NCBI RefSeq assembly: GCF_019393635.1
Contig: NC_057865.1
Coordinates: forward strand, 300,708,885 to 300,772,884
Source of the DNA: Dromiciops gliroides
Taxonomy: Eukaryota; Chordata; Mammalia; Microbiotheria; Microbiotheriidae
Length of the DNA stretch: 64,000 nt
Reading direction: 5' to 3'
This document shows, piece after piece, positions 1 through 11,310 of this stretch. Every line of letters starts with the position of its first letter. Within the stretch, counting starts at the first letter, position 1. The notes under the pieces are model-generated. The model did not search any database. It had not been told where the DNA came from and was given only the letters and a program-made list of their open reading frames with translations. Made by a program: the position numbers and the translations under genes.

Positions 1-19
1 CATTCCTACCCACTGGTAT

Positions 20-90
20 CCTTGCACAACTCCTAGCAATGGCTGAGTACACAGTAGGTACCCAGTAAGTTCCTTTTGATGGACTGTCTG
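20..90 (+). repeat. L2 LINE 3' tail fragment
   Basis: It has the 'is-listed-as-cause / GTAGGTACCCAGTAA' style ending typical of L2 (GCACAGTGCCTGGCACATAGTAGG-like) in a decayed form. The rest of 90-660 is unique sequence without a recognised feature; the open frame at 76-336 has no family resemblance. Confidence 0.35.
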
Positions 91-679
91 ATGAGAATGG
101 CTACAACCCCTGTCCCTTTCCATTGGCCAATCTCTGCCCTTCTCCCCACCCTTCATCCCATATTCTTTTTGGTCAGGGAATACTGTCTCCTGCTCTATCT
201 CCAGTGCATGTGCAAGATTCTCATTCTCTATCCCTTCCTCCTTGGCCTGTGGCATTGGGGCCATTGCCCTAATGGCCCAATTCCCCTAAATGTCTGGAAT
301 GAACCTGGCATCTTCCTATCTTGCCCTTTCTCATGAAAATGACTACTTAATTGCCACTCATGCCTTACACAATGGCACATGGAGCAGTGAAAGGACACAT
401 AAAGGGGCGTTGAGACCTTTATTACATCCCCAGTATTAATTAATGAGACAAGACAAGGCTATATTTATCCCTGTCAGGAAGAGAAGAATTATTGGTTGTC
501 TCAGAGGCTGACTCTGCTCGGTAGATACAGGAATAAAAGTGTCAAATATTTGCATAGCAGTTCCCATCATGAGATTTCCAAAAGCCCTCCCCAGTCAATC
601 TTATTTGCTTACCAAAGCACTGCTCCTGGCCATTCCTGGCTGTTTACATTCTACTCCAAGGCCCAGCTTAGGTGATGAC

Positions 680-823
680 AACAACTTCAACAGTTCATGT
701 TCATAAAACATTTTAGAGCTTACAAAGCACTTTTCTTACAGCAACTCTTGAAAAGAGAGTACAACTATCATTTCCATTCCCATTTCATAGATAGGAAGCC
801 AGCACTGGCCATTCTTTCATGCT

Positions 824-870
<47 letters not shown>

Positions 871-1260
871 ATCATACTAGGAGGAGGAATATGGATACTC
901 CATGTTCCCCAATGCCACGTCTAACCCTTCCAGCTGCCAACCTCATTGAGCAGCTTGTCCTCCTTTGAGGTTGACTCCTTCCAGATTTAGCATCCTATCT
1001 AGACCTTGCATGAACTTGGGAAAGACCCTTCCTTGAGTCTTAGCTTTCTCCTCTGTTAAGTAAGGAAAGTGGTCTTCCTCGAGTTCCCTTCTAGCTTCTA
1101 CCATCCTATGAGGAAAAGTGTGTTGCCTACAGTCATATGCCCACTGTCACAGTTCCCTACCAGGGATTAGTGGGCATTGGAGCTAAAATTGAGCCCAGGT
1201 TTTCTGATTCCAAGACTGCCACACCACACTGCCCTTCAGCTAACCATAAAAGGCAGGTGG
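680..1260. repeat. MIR/MON-type ancient SINE fragments
   Basis: Characteristic MIR phrases appear in several pieces: 'ACAAAGCACTTTTCTTACAGCAACTC' style and 'CATTTCATAGATAGGAAG' before the CA repeat, and a plus-strand MIR 3' part ('TTTCTCCTCTGTTAAG') at 1020-1110. The pieces are decayed and their boundaries approximate. Confidence 0.5.
827..869 (+). repeat. (CA)n microsatellite
   Basis: About 21 perfect CA units lie within a MIR-type fragment. Confidence 0.97.
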
Positions 1261-1639
1261 TTGAAGTTAAGAGAAGACTAACATCAATCACAGAGCAAGA
1301 ACAGTAGATACCAATCAATGAACTCCAACTAGGAATATGAGGATGAATCAGGCTATGCAGTTGGAAAAGAACTAAAACCCTTCTAAGTAGAATATGACAA
1401 AGTTAGGAGTCAAATATGTCCCAGAAGAAATGGGAACAGGAAAGAAGGTCAATGATTCCAATGTATGTAGATGGGAAACCCCAAATGGACTAAGTGAAAT
1501 TATCCAAGGGAAAGGAGAGATGTGGCATAATACATTAGCTACTAGGATGTGCAGGATGTATGGGGCTTTCTGACATGGGGCACAGACCATAGAGATGGCA
1601 GCAAAAGAACCATGGCTTGAAGAAGGGTGGGATAGTGAA

Positions 1640-1850
1640 AAGAGCACTGGACTTGGAATCAGGGATGCTGAATTGAATCATGGATCTGCTGCTTCTTAGT
1701 TGCATGACCTTGGATGAGCCATTTCTCTCTCTGGTCCTTCACTTCCCTATCTGTAAAATGAGTGGGTTGGACCAAATGACTACTCAGGTCCCTTCTTGTC
1801 AAAAATAAGAGGATCCCAAGATCCAAGTTGAGGTAGACAATGGGTAGGGA
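1640..1850 (+). repeat. MIR/MAR1-type SINE, plus orientation
   Basis: It shows the order tRNA-related head, CORE (TTGCATGACCTTGG) and 3' tail (CTATCTGTAAAATGAGTGG). 1860-3195 to its right is unique sequence with no feature I can support apart from a G10 run at 2380. Confidence 0.6.
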
Positions 1851-3199
1851 TCCAGGCTGAGAACTGCAAGACCCAGAGACAATGGCAGGCTCTGGAAAGA
1901 AGATGATGTTCATGGTCAGAATTACTGAACACTGCTTAAATGCCAGAGGTAGAAGGATTATCCACAGGAGAGGCCATGTTCAACTCAGGAGCCCAAACAG
2001 CCCCGAGTGGAGGAAAGCAGGAAGTAATTTGTATGGTTCAGGAATCAGGGACTTGACACCAGACATCCAAAAGACTTGGTTCAGACAAGGATAATTCTCC
2101 TTTGCTGCATCTACTGAGCCATGTACACAGGAGAGTTTTTCAGCTTGATGGGAACCTGAAATCTCTTCATTGGAAGATCCCCTGGTGTCTCTGTACTATC
2201 CTTCCTAACCTCCATACACCTGTGGACTCTACATATGGTAGAGCTCTCTAAGACAGACCTTACCAATAATAACCCAACCTAAAGCCACCAGATACCTATT
2301 AGTGCCCATGTATACACTGACCAAAGCAGATCTGTAATTAGTGTGAGGCAACCAGACCATTTTCCTAGGCTACCAGTGGGGGGGGGGGGCTTACTCCCTG
2401 CAATAATGACTGTCCCTATGCCTACCTACTAGCCCGTACTGTTATGTGGCACAACTCTCCCCAGGCCATCACCCTTAAGGTGTTATTAACTGGACTCCTC
2501 TCCCACATTCTGTCTTCCTCCAGAATCTCCACACACCAAGGTCAGATTGAACTGTCCTTTGAACCACTGCTTCATTCTCACTCCTTCCTATTGCATTTGC
2601 ATAGCTGTAAAAATTCCTACTTAGAGTTCTGTAAGAGAGTATCCCAAGAATGTTTTGCTTACAGAAGCTATCAAGTTGCAGCTGAGATATGGGGGTAGAG
2701 CTGGAAGAAGGGCTTCTATTTCTCCAAGTTTATTTGCTTGGCATAGCTGTGGGGTTCTGTGCTAGAAAATCTGGTCTTTATTCCATTGAGAATGTTTGCT
2801 TACTAATCACCTGCTGAATGGGAGCAATTAGCAGATCAACCTGTTTTATAAAGGCCATCTTGGTTTCTAAGATTGGATGCTCGAGGCGCCAAGGAGCTGC
2901 AGGCTAGGTGAGGTTTGTTTCCAACCGAAGTTAATGCTCCCTGGTCCAACCTGGTACCCCTGCCCCCATGCAAATTCTGCTCATTATCTGCTAAAAGAAA
3001 TGAGTCAGCACTGGCACTTTAGGGGAAAAGATGAAGCCCTGAATATGCTCTATGTAAAGGGGGAAGGAATTCAGGATCATCTGTGCCAACCAAGGTTATC
3101 TCCCTGCCTCCCCAACCCCAACCACCCTCCAACAAAGACCATCCACTCAGGCAGAACAAAAGAATAACAATAAGGAGATAGAAAAGGAGGGAAGAGCTC

Positions 3200-3425
3200 A
3201 TTTTCCTATGATGCTTAAAGATTTACAAATCACTTTCCTCCCAACCACCCTAGGAGGAATGAAGCATCAGGATTATCTCCCCCATTTTATAGATAAAGAA
3301 ACTAAGACCCATAGAATTTAAGTGGCTTAGCCAACTTGGTCACACAAGTAGTAAGCTTTGGAAAGAGTATTCAAAACCACATCTTCTGACTCTAGGAGGA
3401 ATGTTCTTTCTGTTGGATCACTTGT
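3200..3425 (-). repeat. MIR/MON-type SINE, minus orientation
   Basis: It contains the reverse tail CCATTTTATAGATAAAGAAAC followed by a decayed CORE (GGCTTAGCCAACTTGGTCAC). Confidence 0.6.
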
Positions 3426-3530
3426 AACCAAGGAAGAGGAAGCATACTCATTCAGTTTGGTCTCCCATGGACAGAACAAGGAGCAGTGGATTGCAGAGAG
3501 GCACATTTGAACTCACTGTAAGGGGTGTGT

Positions 3531-3532
<2 letters not shown>

Positions 3533-3587
<55 letters not shown>

Positions 3588-3653
3588 CAGACAGACAGAC
3601 AGAGAGACAGAGAGAGACAGAGAGAGGGAGGGAGGGAGGGAGGGAGGGAGGGA
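3533..3653 (+). repeat. Compound microsatellite (TG)n(GA/GACA)n(GGGA)n
   Basis: Three adjoining simple motifs: TG to about 3576, GA and GACA to about 3626, then seven GGGA units. The open frames across it (Cys/Val on one strand, His/Thr and Ser/Leu on the other) are products of the repeat. Confidence 0.95.
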
Positions 3654-3810
3654 TATCTTTTATTTAGTGAGAATTTACTGATATTTACTGAAAATATAGA
3701 GCAAGGACATAAAGGCAAAGACATCCCCGTTGAACAGGGGGCACACTCTATCCTATACCACTCAGCCCCTAGGGATTGTGAGAAATAATTATTAGTAGTC
3801 AATATCTTGG

Positions 3811-3973
3811 GGGCAGCTAGGTGGCACAGTGGATAAAGCACCAGCCCTGGATTCAAGAGTACCTGAGTTCAAATCCGGCCTCACACACTTGACACTTACT
3901 AGCTGTGTGACCCTGGGCAAGTCACTTAACCCCAATTGCCTTACCAAAAAACTAAAAAATAATAAAAAATAAT
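3811..3973 (+). repeat. Marsupial CORE-SINE with 14-base target-site duplication
   Basis: A full-length element: GGCAGCTAGGTGGCACAG head, pol III A-box-like and B-box-like (GTTCAAATCC) motifs, CORE tail and A-rich end. The flanks AGTCAATATCTTGG at 3797-3810 and 3974-3987 are identical, showing L1-style insertion. Confidence 0.95.
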
Positions 3974-4079
3974 AGTCAATATCTTGGGGAACCCAGTGAT
4001 CTCCCCTTCTTTCTTAGTCATTTCTCCTCCACCACTCCAAAGTCTAGTTCATCTGAGTCAAACCCAAAACTATTTTGGG

Positions 4080-4430
4080 TGAGGGATCCACATTCCTTCT
4101 CTGATGTCAAGAGTTTAGTGACCTGAGACTGGTATCCCCAGACCCACCTCCAATCATGTCAACCAATTAGATTTGATTATTGTTAGCCAACTAGATTTGA
4201 TTGCTATGTGATGGACCTCCTACAGTTGGAAGGGTATAGGAACTAAATCCCCACTGCCATTAAGGGTCTTTGGTCTGAGAGAGATAGCCAATAGAGCTCC
4301 TTTTATTAATAACCCACCTACCTATTAATAAAATGACTAAATGACCATAAAACTGTGGCTCTCATATTTTTAATTGTCATGGGAGAGTGGGCTCAAACTT
4401 AGAGCATTTGCCACAAAGAATCTGCCCCCA
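4080..4430 (+). repeat. Possible decayed LTR fragment
   Basis: It contains two related CCAATTAGATTTGATT / CCAACTAGATTTGATT segments, then an A/T-rich part with AATAAAATG near 4327. The organisation (CCAAT-like motifs, then AATAAA) resembles the U3-R part of an LTR and the putative LTR at 55190-55740. No clear TG...CA ends were found. Confidence 0.3.
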
Positions 4431-4847
4431 AAAAGTTCTCTTCTGCCTGTTGCATAGTTAGTGAACAAAGTCCCTCTAGAAGACAGCATCTTAGCTGCCT
4501 CTCTGATTCATAGCTGTCTGGTTCCCACAGGTTGTTCCTCAGGACAGCACTCTCAGCAAACTCTGATATAAGCTTTCATTGTGGTACTTTTCTGAGACTG
4601 CACAAAGTCATCACCTTATCTCTCCCATCACCAACATTCATTCACCTTAGACCACAGAAGAGTGATCACAAAGGGACACAGCTAGGCAGAGGGATAGACA
4701 GCTGGGAGTAGGAGACCAGTGATGCCACCGTTACTATCTCTCTCTGTCCCTAGAGGTTTACAGCAGTCTTTGTCTCATTTACTTCCAGGAAAGAGGTAGA
4801 TTGTGTTTCCCAATGAAAGTCAGTTCTGGTTCATAAGGATACATTTT

Positions 4848-4989
4848 TTTTTTAGTGAGGCAATTGGGGTTAAGTGACTTGCCCAAGGTCACACAGCTAG
4901 TAAGTGTTAACTGTCTGAGGCTGGATTTGAACTCAGGTCCTCCTGACTCTAGGGCCAGTGCTCTATCCACTGCACCACCCAGCTGCCCC
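4848..4989 (-). repeat. Marsupial CORE-SINE, minus, with target-site duplication
   Basis: Reverse-oriented full SINE; the flanks AAGGATACATTTT at 4835-4847 and 4990-5002 match exactly. The open frame at 4779-5009 is the SINE read in antisense. Confidence 0.95.
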
Positions 4990-5002
4990 AAGGATACATT
5001 TT

Positions 5003-5600
5003 CAAACAATTATGACTAACCTACAGTGGAACATGCTGCCTTACATAGTGAGTTCCCTTTCCACAAAATATATTAAAGCCCTGGTCAAAAGTTGTATTAG
5101 ATAAAGTCTAAGTTCCCCTTCATCTCCAAGCCTGTGAGTTATATAAAGGCAGAAATGTGTTTCATCTGAGTAGGAAGCTGAATTAATGTTTGATGAAGAA
5201 TGAGAGATTGCGTTATTCTAGGGTGTTGTTAATTTCTAATCATTTAGGTCTGGAGCCTGGGTGCCTAGGATAGAGTTGCTCCATGAACAGAAATGAGAAA
5301 GCTAGGAAAAGGGGCAGAATTTGGAAGGTGAGGATTGGTCTAGGAAGCTTTTGGTTCTGTGACCTTATAAAGACCCCAGATCAATGCTCCCATTCCAAGT
5401 CCTCATTCCCCAGGGGAGGCTTCCTACCACCAAGAACTACTTTCCATTTCCAAAGAAAGAACAAATCAAGTTCCATTATTCAGAGGCCCTGAAATGGAGA
5501 GAAGACCCCATGTGCATCACACCAGCTGTCCCTCTGCCTTCTTCATCAGGAAAATGGAGCATCTGTCACCCTCTCCAAGGCAGGGGGTTCAGATGAATGA
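5003..5600. other. Unique stretch without recognised gene
   Basis: Two short overlapping open frames at 5283-5596 have no recognisable domain or codon bias. Nothing else is supported here. Confidence 0.4.
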
Positions 5601-5609
5601 ATGTTCCAG

Positions 5610-5890
5610 TCTTGTGAGAGGCAATGCAGCATGTATGACCTGCTGAGTTTGTCCCATCTTCAGTATTTAGAGTTAGCTAGTTCAATACCAAGCTCTTCCA
5701 TTGGTAAGTTGTATGACTCAAGACAAGTTAATTCACTTCTGGGAGCCTCAGTTTCCTTCTCTGTAAATTAAGTGTGATAATACATGTACAAACTGGCTTG
5801 CCACGTTTGTGTGGATCAAACAAAACACTAGATGTGAAGCATTTTGCCAAGGTAAGGCACTATTCAAAAGCTATGATTATTATTATTTAA
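5610..5890 (+). repeat. MIR/MAR1-type SINE, plus
   Basis: It shows GGTAAGTTGTATGACTC (CORE) followed by CTCAGTTTCCTTCTCTGTAA, and a 3' tail ending in TATTATTATTTA. Confidence 0.6.
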
Positions 5891-5919
5891 TTATTCATCT
5901 ACTCATTTATTCACACTTA

Positions 5920-7160
5920 TTTAGTCAAACATCCAGCATTTATTCAGTGTTTATTATGTGTTGGCATTGTGTTTATCTGCTGAGAAGACCAAAAAAAAGA
6001 AAAAAGAAAAAACCCAGTCCATGCCCTCAAGGTGTTAATATTCTAATGGGAGAAACAATCTATAAATAACCATATACAGACAAGAAATATACAGAGTACA
6101 AGGAAGGTGATGTCAGAGAAGAAGAGAGCAGCTGTCTGATGAAATGAGAATAGACCTCCAGGCTGTAGGACTGAAGCTGAGTCTTGAAGGAACTCAGAGA
6201 AACTAGGAAACAAAGGTGAGGAGGTAAAGCTTTCCAGGCATGGTGGACAGCCAATGCAAAACCCTGGAGAGTAGAGGTGGAGGACTGAGTTCAAGGACCA
6301 GAAAGTAGTCCCGAGTGTCTCTAGTGTGTGTGTGGAGAGGAGCAAAGTGTGGAAATACTGGAAAGGTCGGAAGGGACCAGCTTGGGACAAGCTTCCAATA
6401 CTAAAAAGAAGGCTTTATATTGGATCTTGAGCTAAGAAGCCACTGGAGTTTGGTGAGTAGATGGTGGTATGAGCAGAACTATATGTTTAAAAAAAATGAC
6501 TTTGGCAATGGAGTGAAAGATGGATTGCATTGGGAGGTGGAGACCTGAAGCAAGGAGAACAATTGGAAAGTGATCAAAATAGTTCAAGTCAGAGATGATG
6601 GGAACCTGAACTAGGGTAATGACTACGGGAGTGGAAAGAAAGAGATGGATGTACATGAGAAATGCTGCAACAGTAGAAATGACAAGATTTGGCAAGAGTA
6701 TGGATATGTGGGATGAGTACAAGGGTTGAGTCGAAGATAACCCTAAGATTGTGATCCTGGGTGACTGGGAAGATGGTGGTACCTTTGATAGTTATAGGGA
6801 AGTTCTGAAGAAGGAAGAGTTAGGGGGAAATGAGTAATGAGTTGTGTTTTGGATATGTTGAATCTGAGACACCTACAAGACATCCAGTTCACGATTCCCC
6901 AAAAGTAATTGGTATGTATGACTAGAGTTCATAAAAAGATGATGGCTGGATACATAGAATTCAAGATCATCTGCACAAAGATGATCATTGATTCCATGGG
7001 AGCCGATAACAGAATAAAGCATGTGTCTAGGGCAGAGCCTTAGGAGAGTGAGTGTGTTAGTATGAGGAGGGTTAGTGAGAGTGTGTTAGTGCTAGATAGA
7101 ATGAGTCTGTTAGTGCGTGTGATATGGTGGAAGATCCAGGAAAGGAGGCTGAGAAGGAAC
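5920..7160 (+). repeat. Ancient mammalian dispersed repeat, about 1.2 kb copy
   Basis: It opens with the well-known 'CATTTATT..GTGTTTATTATGTG' phrase and continues through text also present near 53040-57100, for example GGTGACTGGGAAGATGGTGGTACC here and GGCTGGAAGGATGGTGGTACC there. I recognise the consensus as a common old interspersed element but cannot give a database name. The minus frames (6043-6722) are shadows of it. Confidence 0.6.
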
Positions 7161-7913
7161 AATTAGATAGTTGGAGAATCAGGAGAAAGATCACATAGAT
7201 AGGTGTCACAGAACTATTACTAGAACCCAGATATCTCAGCTTCCATCACTGCTTTCCCCACTACACCCCATGGCTTCTATTTTGTCTAAGACTGGCCTGA
7301 TTCATTATGCAACATTTGACCTGTTAACATGGTTCCAACAATTTAAATTCATCAGAATAAAGAGTTCTAGTCTCAGATTCCCCCAGTGAAATAAATATTT
7401 ATTGTTCCATAAAGTGAAAGTGAGGCTTGGTGGGGGGATGGAAGAGAAGCCTGAACAGGCCATCACACTACCAGAATTCCCCCAGTGTATTCTTGGCCAG
7501 ATATCCTGGAAATGCCAGCTGTCCCTCAGCTTACAAATAATCACAATGATAATGGATCCCTGTTCTAAGGCACCTTGAGGTTTACAATGTTTCCTGTACA
7601 ACCTTATGAGATAAGACTCATCATAGCAAAGAACAAACTAGACACTCTGAGAAAGACAGCTTCAAGCTTCTACTTGGAACCTGGCAAAGAGCTAGAAGAT
7701 TCATAAGGAGAATATCATGAGTCCCTGCACAAAGAGAACAGGACTGCCCAAAACCAAGAGCCATGAGAAACCCATTTACAATAGCAGTTCTGGAGCTTGG
7801 AGTCCACTGTCATTGGACTCTGTAGACCCTCGTAGGAACATGTCACACACATTCAGGGGATGGTTTGTACTGACCATTCTTACTATATTATTGCCTTAGT
7901 AAATACCTTTTTT
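7161..7913. other. Mostly unique stretch
   Basis: Only a weak MIR-like piece (7555-7620) is suggested. No exon signature was found. Confidence 0.35.
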
Positions 7914-7926
7914 AAAAGTTGAGTCT

Positions 7927-8072
7927 GGGGGCAGCTAGGTGGTGCAGTGGATAGAGCACCGGCCCTGGATTCAGGAGGACCTGAGTTTAAATTCGGCCTC
8001 AGACACTTGACACTTACTAGCTGTGTGACCCTGGGCAAGTCACTTAACCCCAATTGCTTCACCCAAAAAAAC
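7927..8072 (+). repeat. Marsupial CORE-SINE, first of a pair in one target site
   Basis: Full-length element preceded by AAAAGTTGAGTCT (7914-7926) and followed by GTTGAGTCT (8073-8081). Confidence 0.95.
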
Positions 8073-8081
8073 GTTGAGTCT

Positions 8082-8368
8082 TGGGGCAGCTAGGTGGCAC
8101 AGTGGATAAAGTACCAGCCCTAGATTCAGGAGGACCTGAGTTCAAATCCGAACTTAGACACTTGACACTTACTAGCTGTGTGACCCTGGGCAATTCACTT
8201 AACCGTCACTACCCCAAATGAAAGAAAGAAAAAAAGGAAGGAAGGAAGGAAGGAAGGAAGGAAGGAAGGAAGGAAGGAAGGAAGGAAGGAAGGAAGGAAG
8301 GAAGGAAGGAAGGAAGGAAGGAAGGAAGGAAGGAAGGAAGGAAAGGACAGAAAGAAAAAAATAGTCCA
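8082..8368 (+). repeat. Marsupial CORE-SINE, second of the pair, with expanded tail
   Basis: The SINE body ends at about 8217 and its A-rich tail has become a long GGAA tract. The right flank AAAAGTTGAGTCT (8369-8381) repeats the flank of the first SINE, so three copies of the target site bracket two SINEs. Confidence 0.95.
8235..8343 (+). repeat. (GGAA)n microsatellite from a SINE tail
   Basis: About 27 near-perfect GGAA units lie directly after the SINE tail. The antisense Ser/Phe/Leu/Pro open frame at 8195-8401 comes from this tract. Confidence 0.97.
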
Positions 8369-8381
8369 AAAAGTTGAGTCT

Positions 8382-9430
8382 GCCTGTCTAAGTGATATCA
8401 ACTGATCATCAAGGAGGAAAGCACACTGCTGGGGACTTCTCAGCTAAAGACACTCCCCCATTCCATCAGAGTTAACCCTCAAGTCCTGGAGGAGACACAT
8501 CAGTTGCCCTCTTTGAACCCAAACTCTTAATGTGTACAGGAGTTGGGGAATGTAGCCCCAGAACTGATGTGGGCTGCATCTGGGTTTCCTCACATGGGTA
8601 TATTTATTAATATACAATGATGCTTTGCTTCCCCACAGCCCTTTTAACTCTCCTGTTTGTACCCAGTCAGAGCCATACTCTGGCTAGAGGTCCACTCTAC
8701 CAAGCCTCAGGAATACACATAGCCAAATGTGCCCCTTGCAGTAGGATCTCTAACTCGTCTTCCTTGCTACTACCAATCCTTTCTGTATCTGTATAGAACT
8801 ATCTGAGGTGTACAGCTTACTTGCAAGCTGCTTTCTTATATTCTATCTCCTGTGAATTACTGTCTCTACTGCAATTCTTCTTCCTATGAAACTCTCTATA
8901 GGATCTGGGCAATTTTCTCTTCTCCTTTTCTTTCCATTAAGGCCCTTTTGTTTCAGAGGAGAAAATGAGTGACACAGTGAATCAACATCAGACCTATTAC
9001 CAGTACCCACAGGTCTTCACTCCCTGACATGGGGCCACGGATTCCTCTTCAAGATCCTGCCTCTGATCTCCTCTGAATGAAAGCAGGGAGGATTCACAAA
9101 GGTGGTGGCCATTTAAACTGCTCATGGAAAGAGAGGCTGGATTCAATATTCAGTGATAAAGGGTGAGGTGTGTCATTCTTGGTGTAGAGAGCTACATGAG
9201 AGAAAGCAGAGGGAAACACTGTAGAGTGTGTGAAACACAATTCAGTCCAACAAGCAGAGCTTGCCACTGAGGGGAGAAGAGTGGGACAACAAAGACCCTA
9301 CCCCAGAAAAGCCTATTGCGGAGAAATAGTATGTACATAAGCAATACAAAGATAAGGGTCGATGGGACAAGAGCAGCTGAAAGAACTAGGCAAAGCACTC
9401 TGGGAAATTTGGGGGAAGTAGAATACTTAG
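8382..9430. other. Unique stretch without recognised gene
   Basis: No repeat family or exon was recognised. The overlapping frames at 9192-9515 and 9316-9606 are on opposite strands with no domain, and partly cross a MIR. Confidence 0.35.
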
Positions 9431-9439
9431 CTCCTGAAA

Positions 9440-9825
9440 GAGAATGCAATACAGTGGAACAAACATTGGCATTGGAGGACCCACGACAGTTGGGTTCAGA
9501 TTCTGCCTCCTGCATTTACTTGTATGCCCTTGAACAAGTCACATCAACTCTGTGGGCCTCAGTTTCCTCATCTGTAAAGGGGAGCGTTGGACTCAATAAG
9601 CTCTAAGGCCATGATCTTTTTTTTTGTTTGTTTGTTTTTTGTTTTGTTTTGTTTTTGCAAGCAATGAAGGTTAAGTGACTTGCCCAGGGTCACACAGCTA
9701 GTAAGTGTCAAGTGTCTGAGGCCAGATTTGAACTCAGGTCTTTCTGAATTCAGGGCCAGTGCTTTATCCACTGCACCACTTAGCTGCCCCCGGCCATGAT
9801 CTTTTGATCTTATGACCTAAGGGAG
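9440..9825 (+). repeat. MIR-type SINE split by a younger SINE
   Basis: A MIR with a readable CORE and the tail CTCAGTTTCCTCATCTGTAA runs to 9620, is interrupted by the antisense SINE, and resumes at 9792-9825. Confidence 0.7.
9621..9791 (-). repeat. Marsupial CORE-SINE, minus, with 14-base duplication
   Basis: The tail is a G/T-rich run at 9621-9655. The flanks GGCCATGATCTTTT at 9607-9620 and 9792-9805 are identical. Confidence 0.95.
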
Positions 9826-10299
9826 CAAAGATGGGGAACCTGGGCAGAGAAGGATTCAAAGAAGGTGCAGCACCTGGACTGGGCCTCAAGGGATGGGAAC
9901 AGAAAGGTCTGTGGACAGTGGCCTCAGGCTGACATCTTATACTCTGTCATATTATATAGAAGGGAAACCTGTCTAGTCTGGCAGGAAAAGAAAACTCTCG
10001 AGGGGGAATTGTTAGAGTTGGAACACAGAGGACTCAGAACAATAAATTATCCATGGCACACCAAACAAGCCAGTCTATCTAGCCAGTGACTTTTCAGTCA
10101 TTAAAGCAATGAGTATTGGTTAAGCACCTCTTAAGTGCCCGTCTCCCAGGTTCAAGTCCTGCCTCTGACAGAAGTGGTGAGCCTTTGGGAAGGTCAGTTA
10201 CATCTCTCAGTCACCATCTAAGATTAGGATAAGTTACAGAGAAGGCATCAGCCTGCAATGGCAGAAGTTTGGGCACTGAGTTTCCCTACTAATCTAGTA

Positions 10300-10450
10300 T
10301 TAAACAAACAAACAAACGAATGGATGAATAAATGAATGAACGAACAAATAAACAGATAAATGAATGTATGAATGAAAGAGCAAGTAAATAAATGGATGGA
10401 TGGATGAACAGACGGATAAATAGATTAGATAGATAGATAGAAAATAAATA
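10300..10450 (+). repeat. Degenerate tetranucleotide array (AAAC/AATG/GATA/GATG)
   Basis: Several four-base motifs follow one another with many interruptions, suggesting an old microsatellite. It lies just left of a piece of the 'CCCTGCCCTCAAAG' dispersed repeat at 10495-10520. Confidence 0.85.
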
Positions 10451-10559
10451 GACATTAGGCATCGTGCTGTCAATATAAAAACGAAAACTGAAATAGTCCC
10501 TGCCCTCAAAGTTCTCCTCTTCTATTGAGGAAGCTCGTTTTTCACGCAGGGCTTTGGAA

Positions 10560-11060
10560 GGAGCATCCAGTGTCATCGCCCACCGTGAGAAGAGACGGTA
10601 ATCGCGCCTGGCAAAGGGAGGGCATGGAGAGGGAGGAGGACACTCTGGTTAATGCCCTGGGAAGTGGATGGGGCGGAGAGGGTAAAGACAATGGCAACAA
10701 GCTAGCGAGCTGCAGCACTTCCTAAGAGTGGGGGTAACGGGCATTAAATCGTGGCGAATAAATCGCAGCCCCAGATAAACGCTGGGCTTCCCGCCTCTAG
10801 GATCCGGTGCCCGCCCGGCAGAAACAGTAGCGTTCGTACTAGAACAAGCCCTGGCAGCAGATCCTTCTCCTGAGCCGCAGCTCAGCTTGTCCCGCTAGTC
10901 TGTCATCCCGCTCCGAGCATATGTTATGCACAGAGTTGGGATGACTCCTCTGGGGAAACGTTATTGCCTTTTATTTTTTAGACAAACTGACAGTTATGAT
11001 CTTCCGGTTTATTATCAGGCTGTCATATCACTGTCACATGTTGCCGCAGTGCTCGTGGTG
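10560..11060. promoter_or_regulatory. Candidate regulatory block: CpG-rich with CTGTCA cluster
   Basis: The unique sequence at 10560-10930 holds about 20 CpG by eye, much denser than its surroundings. It is followed by an A/T-rich segment with four CTGTCA/TGACAG motifs (10900-10905, 10988-10993, 11020-11025, 11031-11036), the core bound by MEIS/TGIF homeodomain proteins. No exon or TATA arrangement was found. It could be an enhancer or a decayed CpG island. Confidence 0.4.
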
Positions 11061-11159
11061 GGGGCGGGGGAGGAGATGGGAGATCGGTCTAAGTGGCTCT
11101 GAAACTGGGGGAGGAGGGGAAGGCTGCGCCCTCACCAGCTCTCGGTTCTGGACAGCCGT

Positions 11160-11310
11160 CTTCAGTGCAACTGGATTTAGCAAGCCAGGAATGAACACTT
11201 ACTATGGGCAAGGTCCAGTACTTGGTGCCCGAGAGCCAGAGAGGATAGAGATCCAGTCTCTGCCCTCAGGGTGTCCACAATGAAGCAGGAGCACAAGATC
11301 TAAACATAGC
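11160..11310 (+). repeat. Fragment of the ancient dispersed repeat
   Basis: The phrase AACACTTACTATGGGCAAGG followed by TCTCTGCCCTCAGGGTG matches the start of the element at 5920. An L2-like tail piece lies at 11590-11690. 11700-12500 is A-rich unique or unidentified sequence. Confidence 0.5.
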
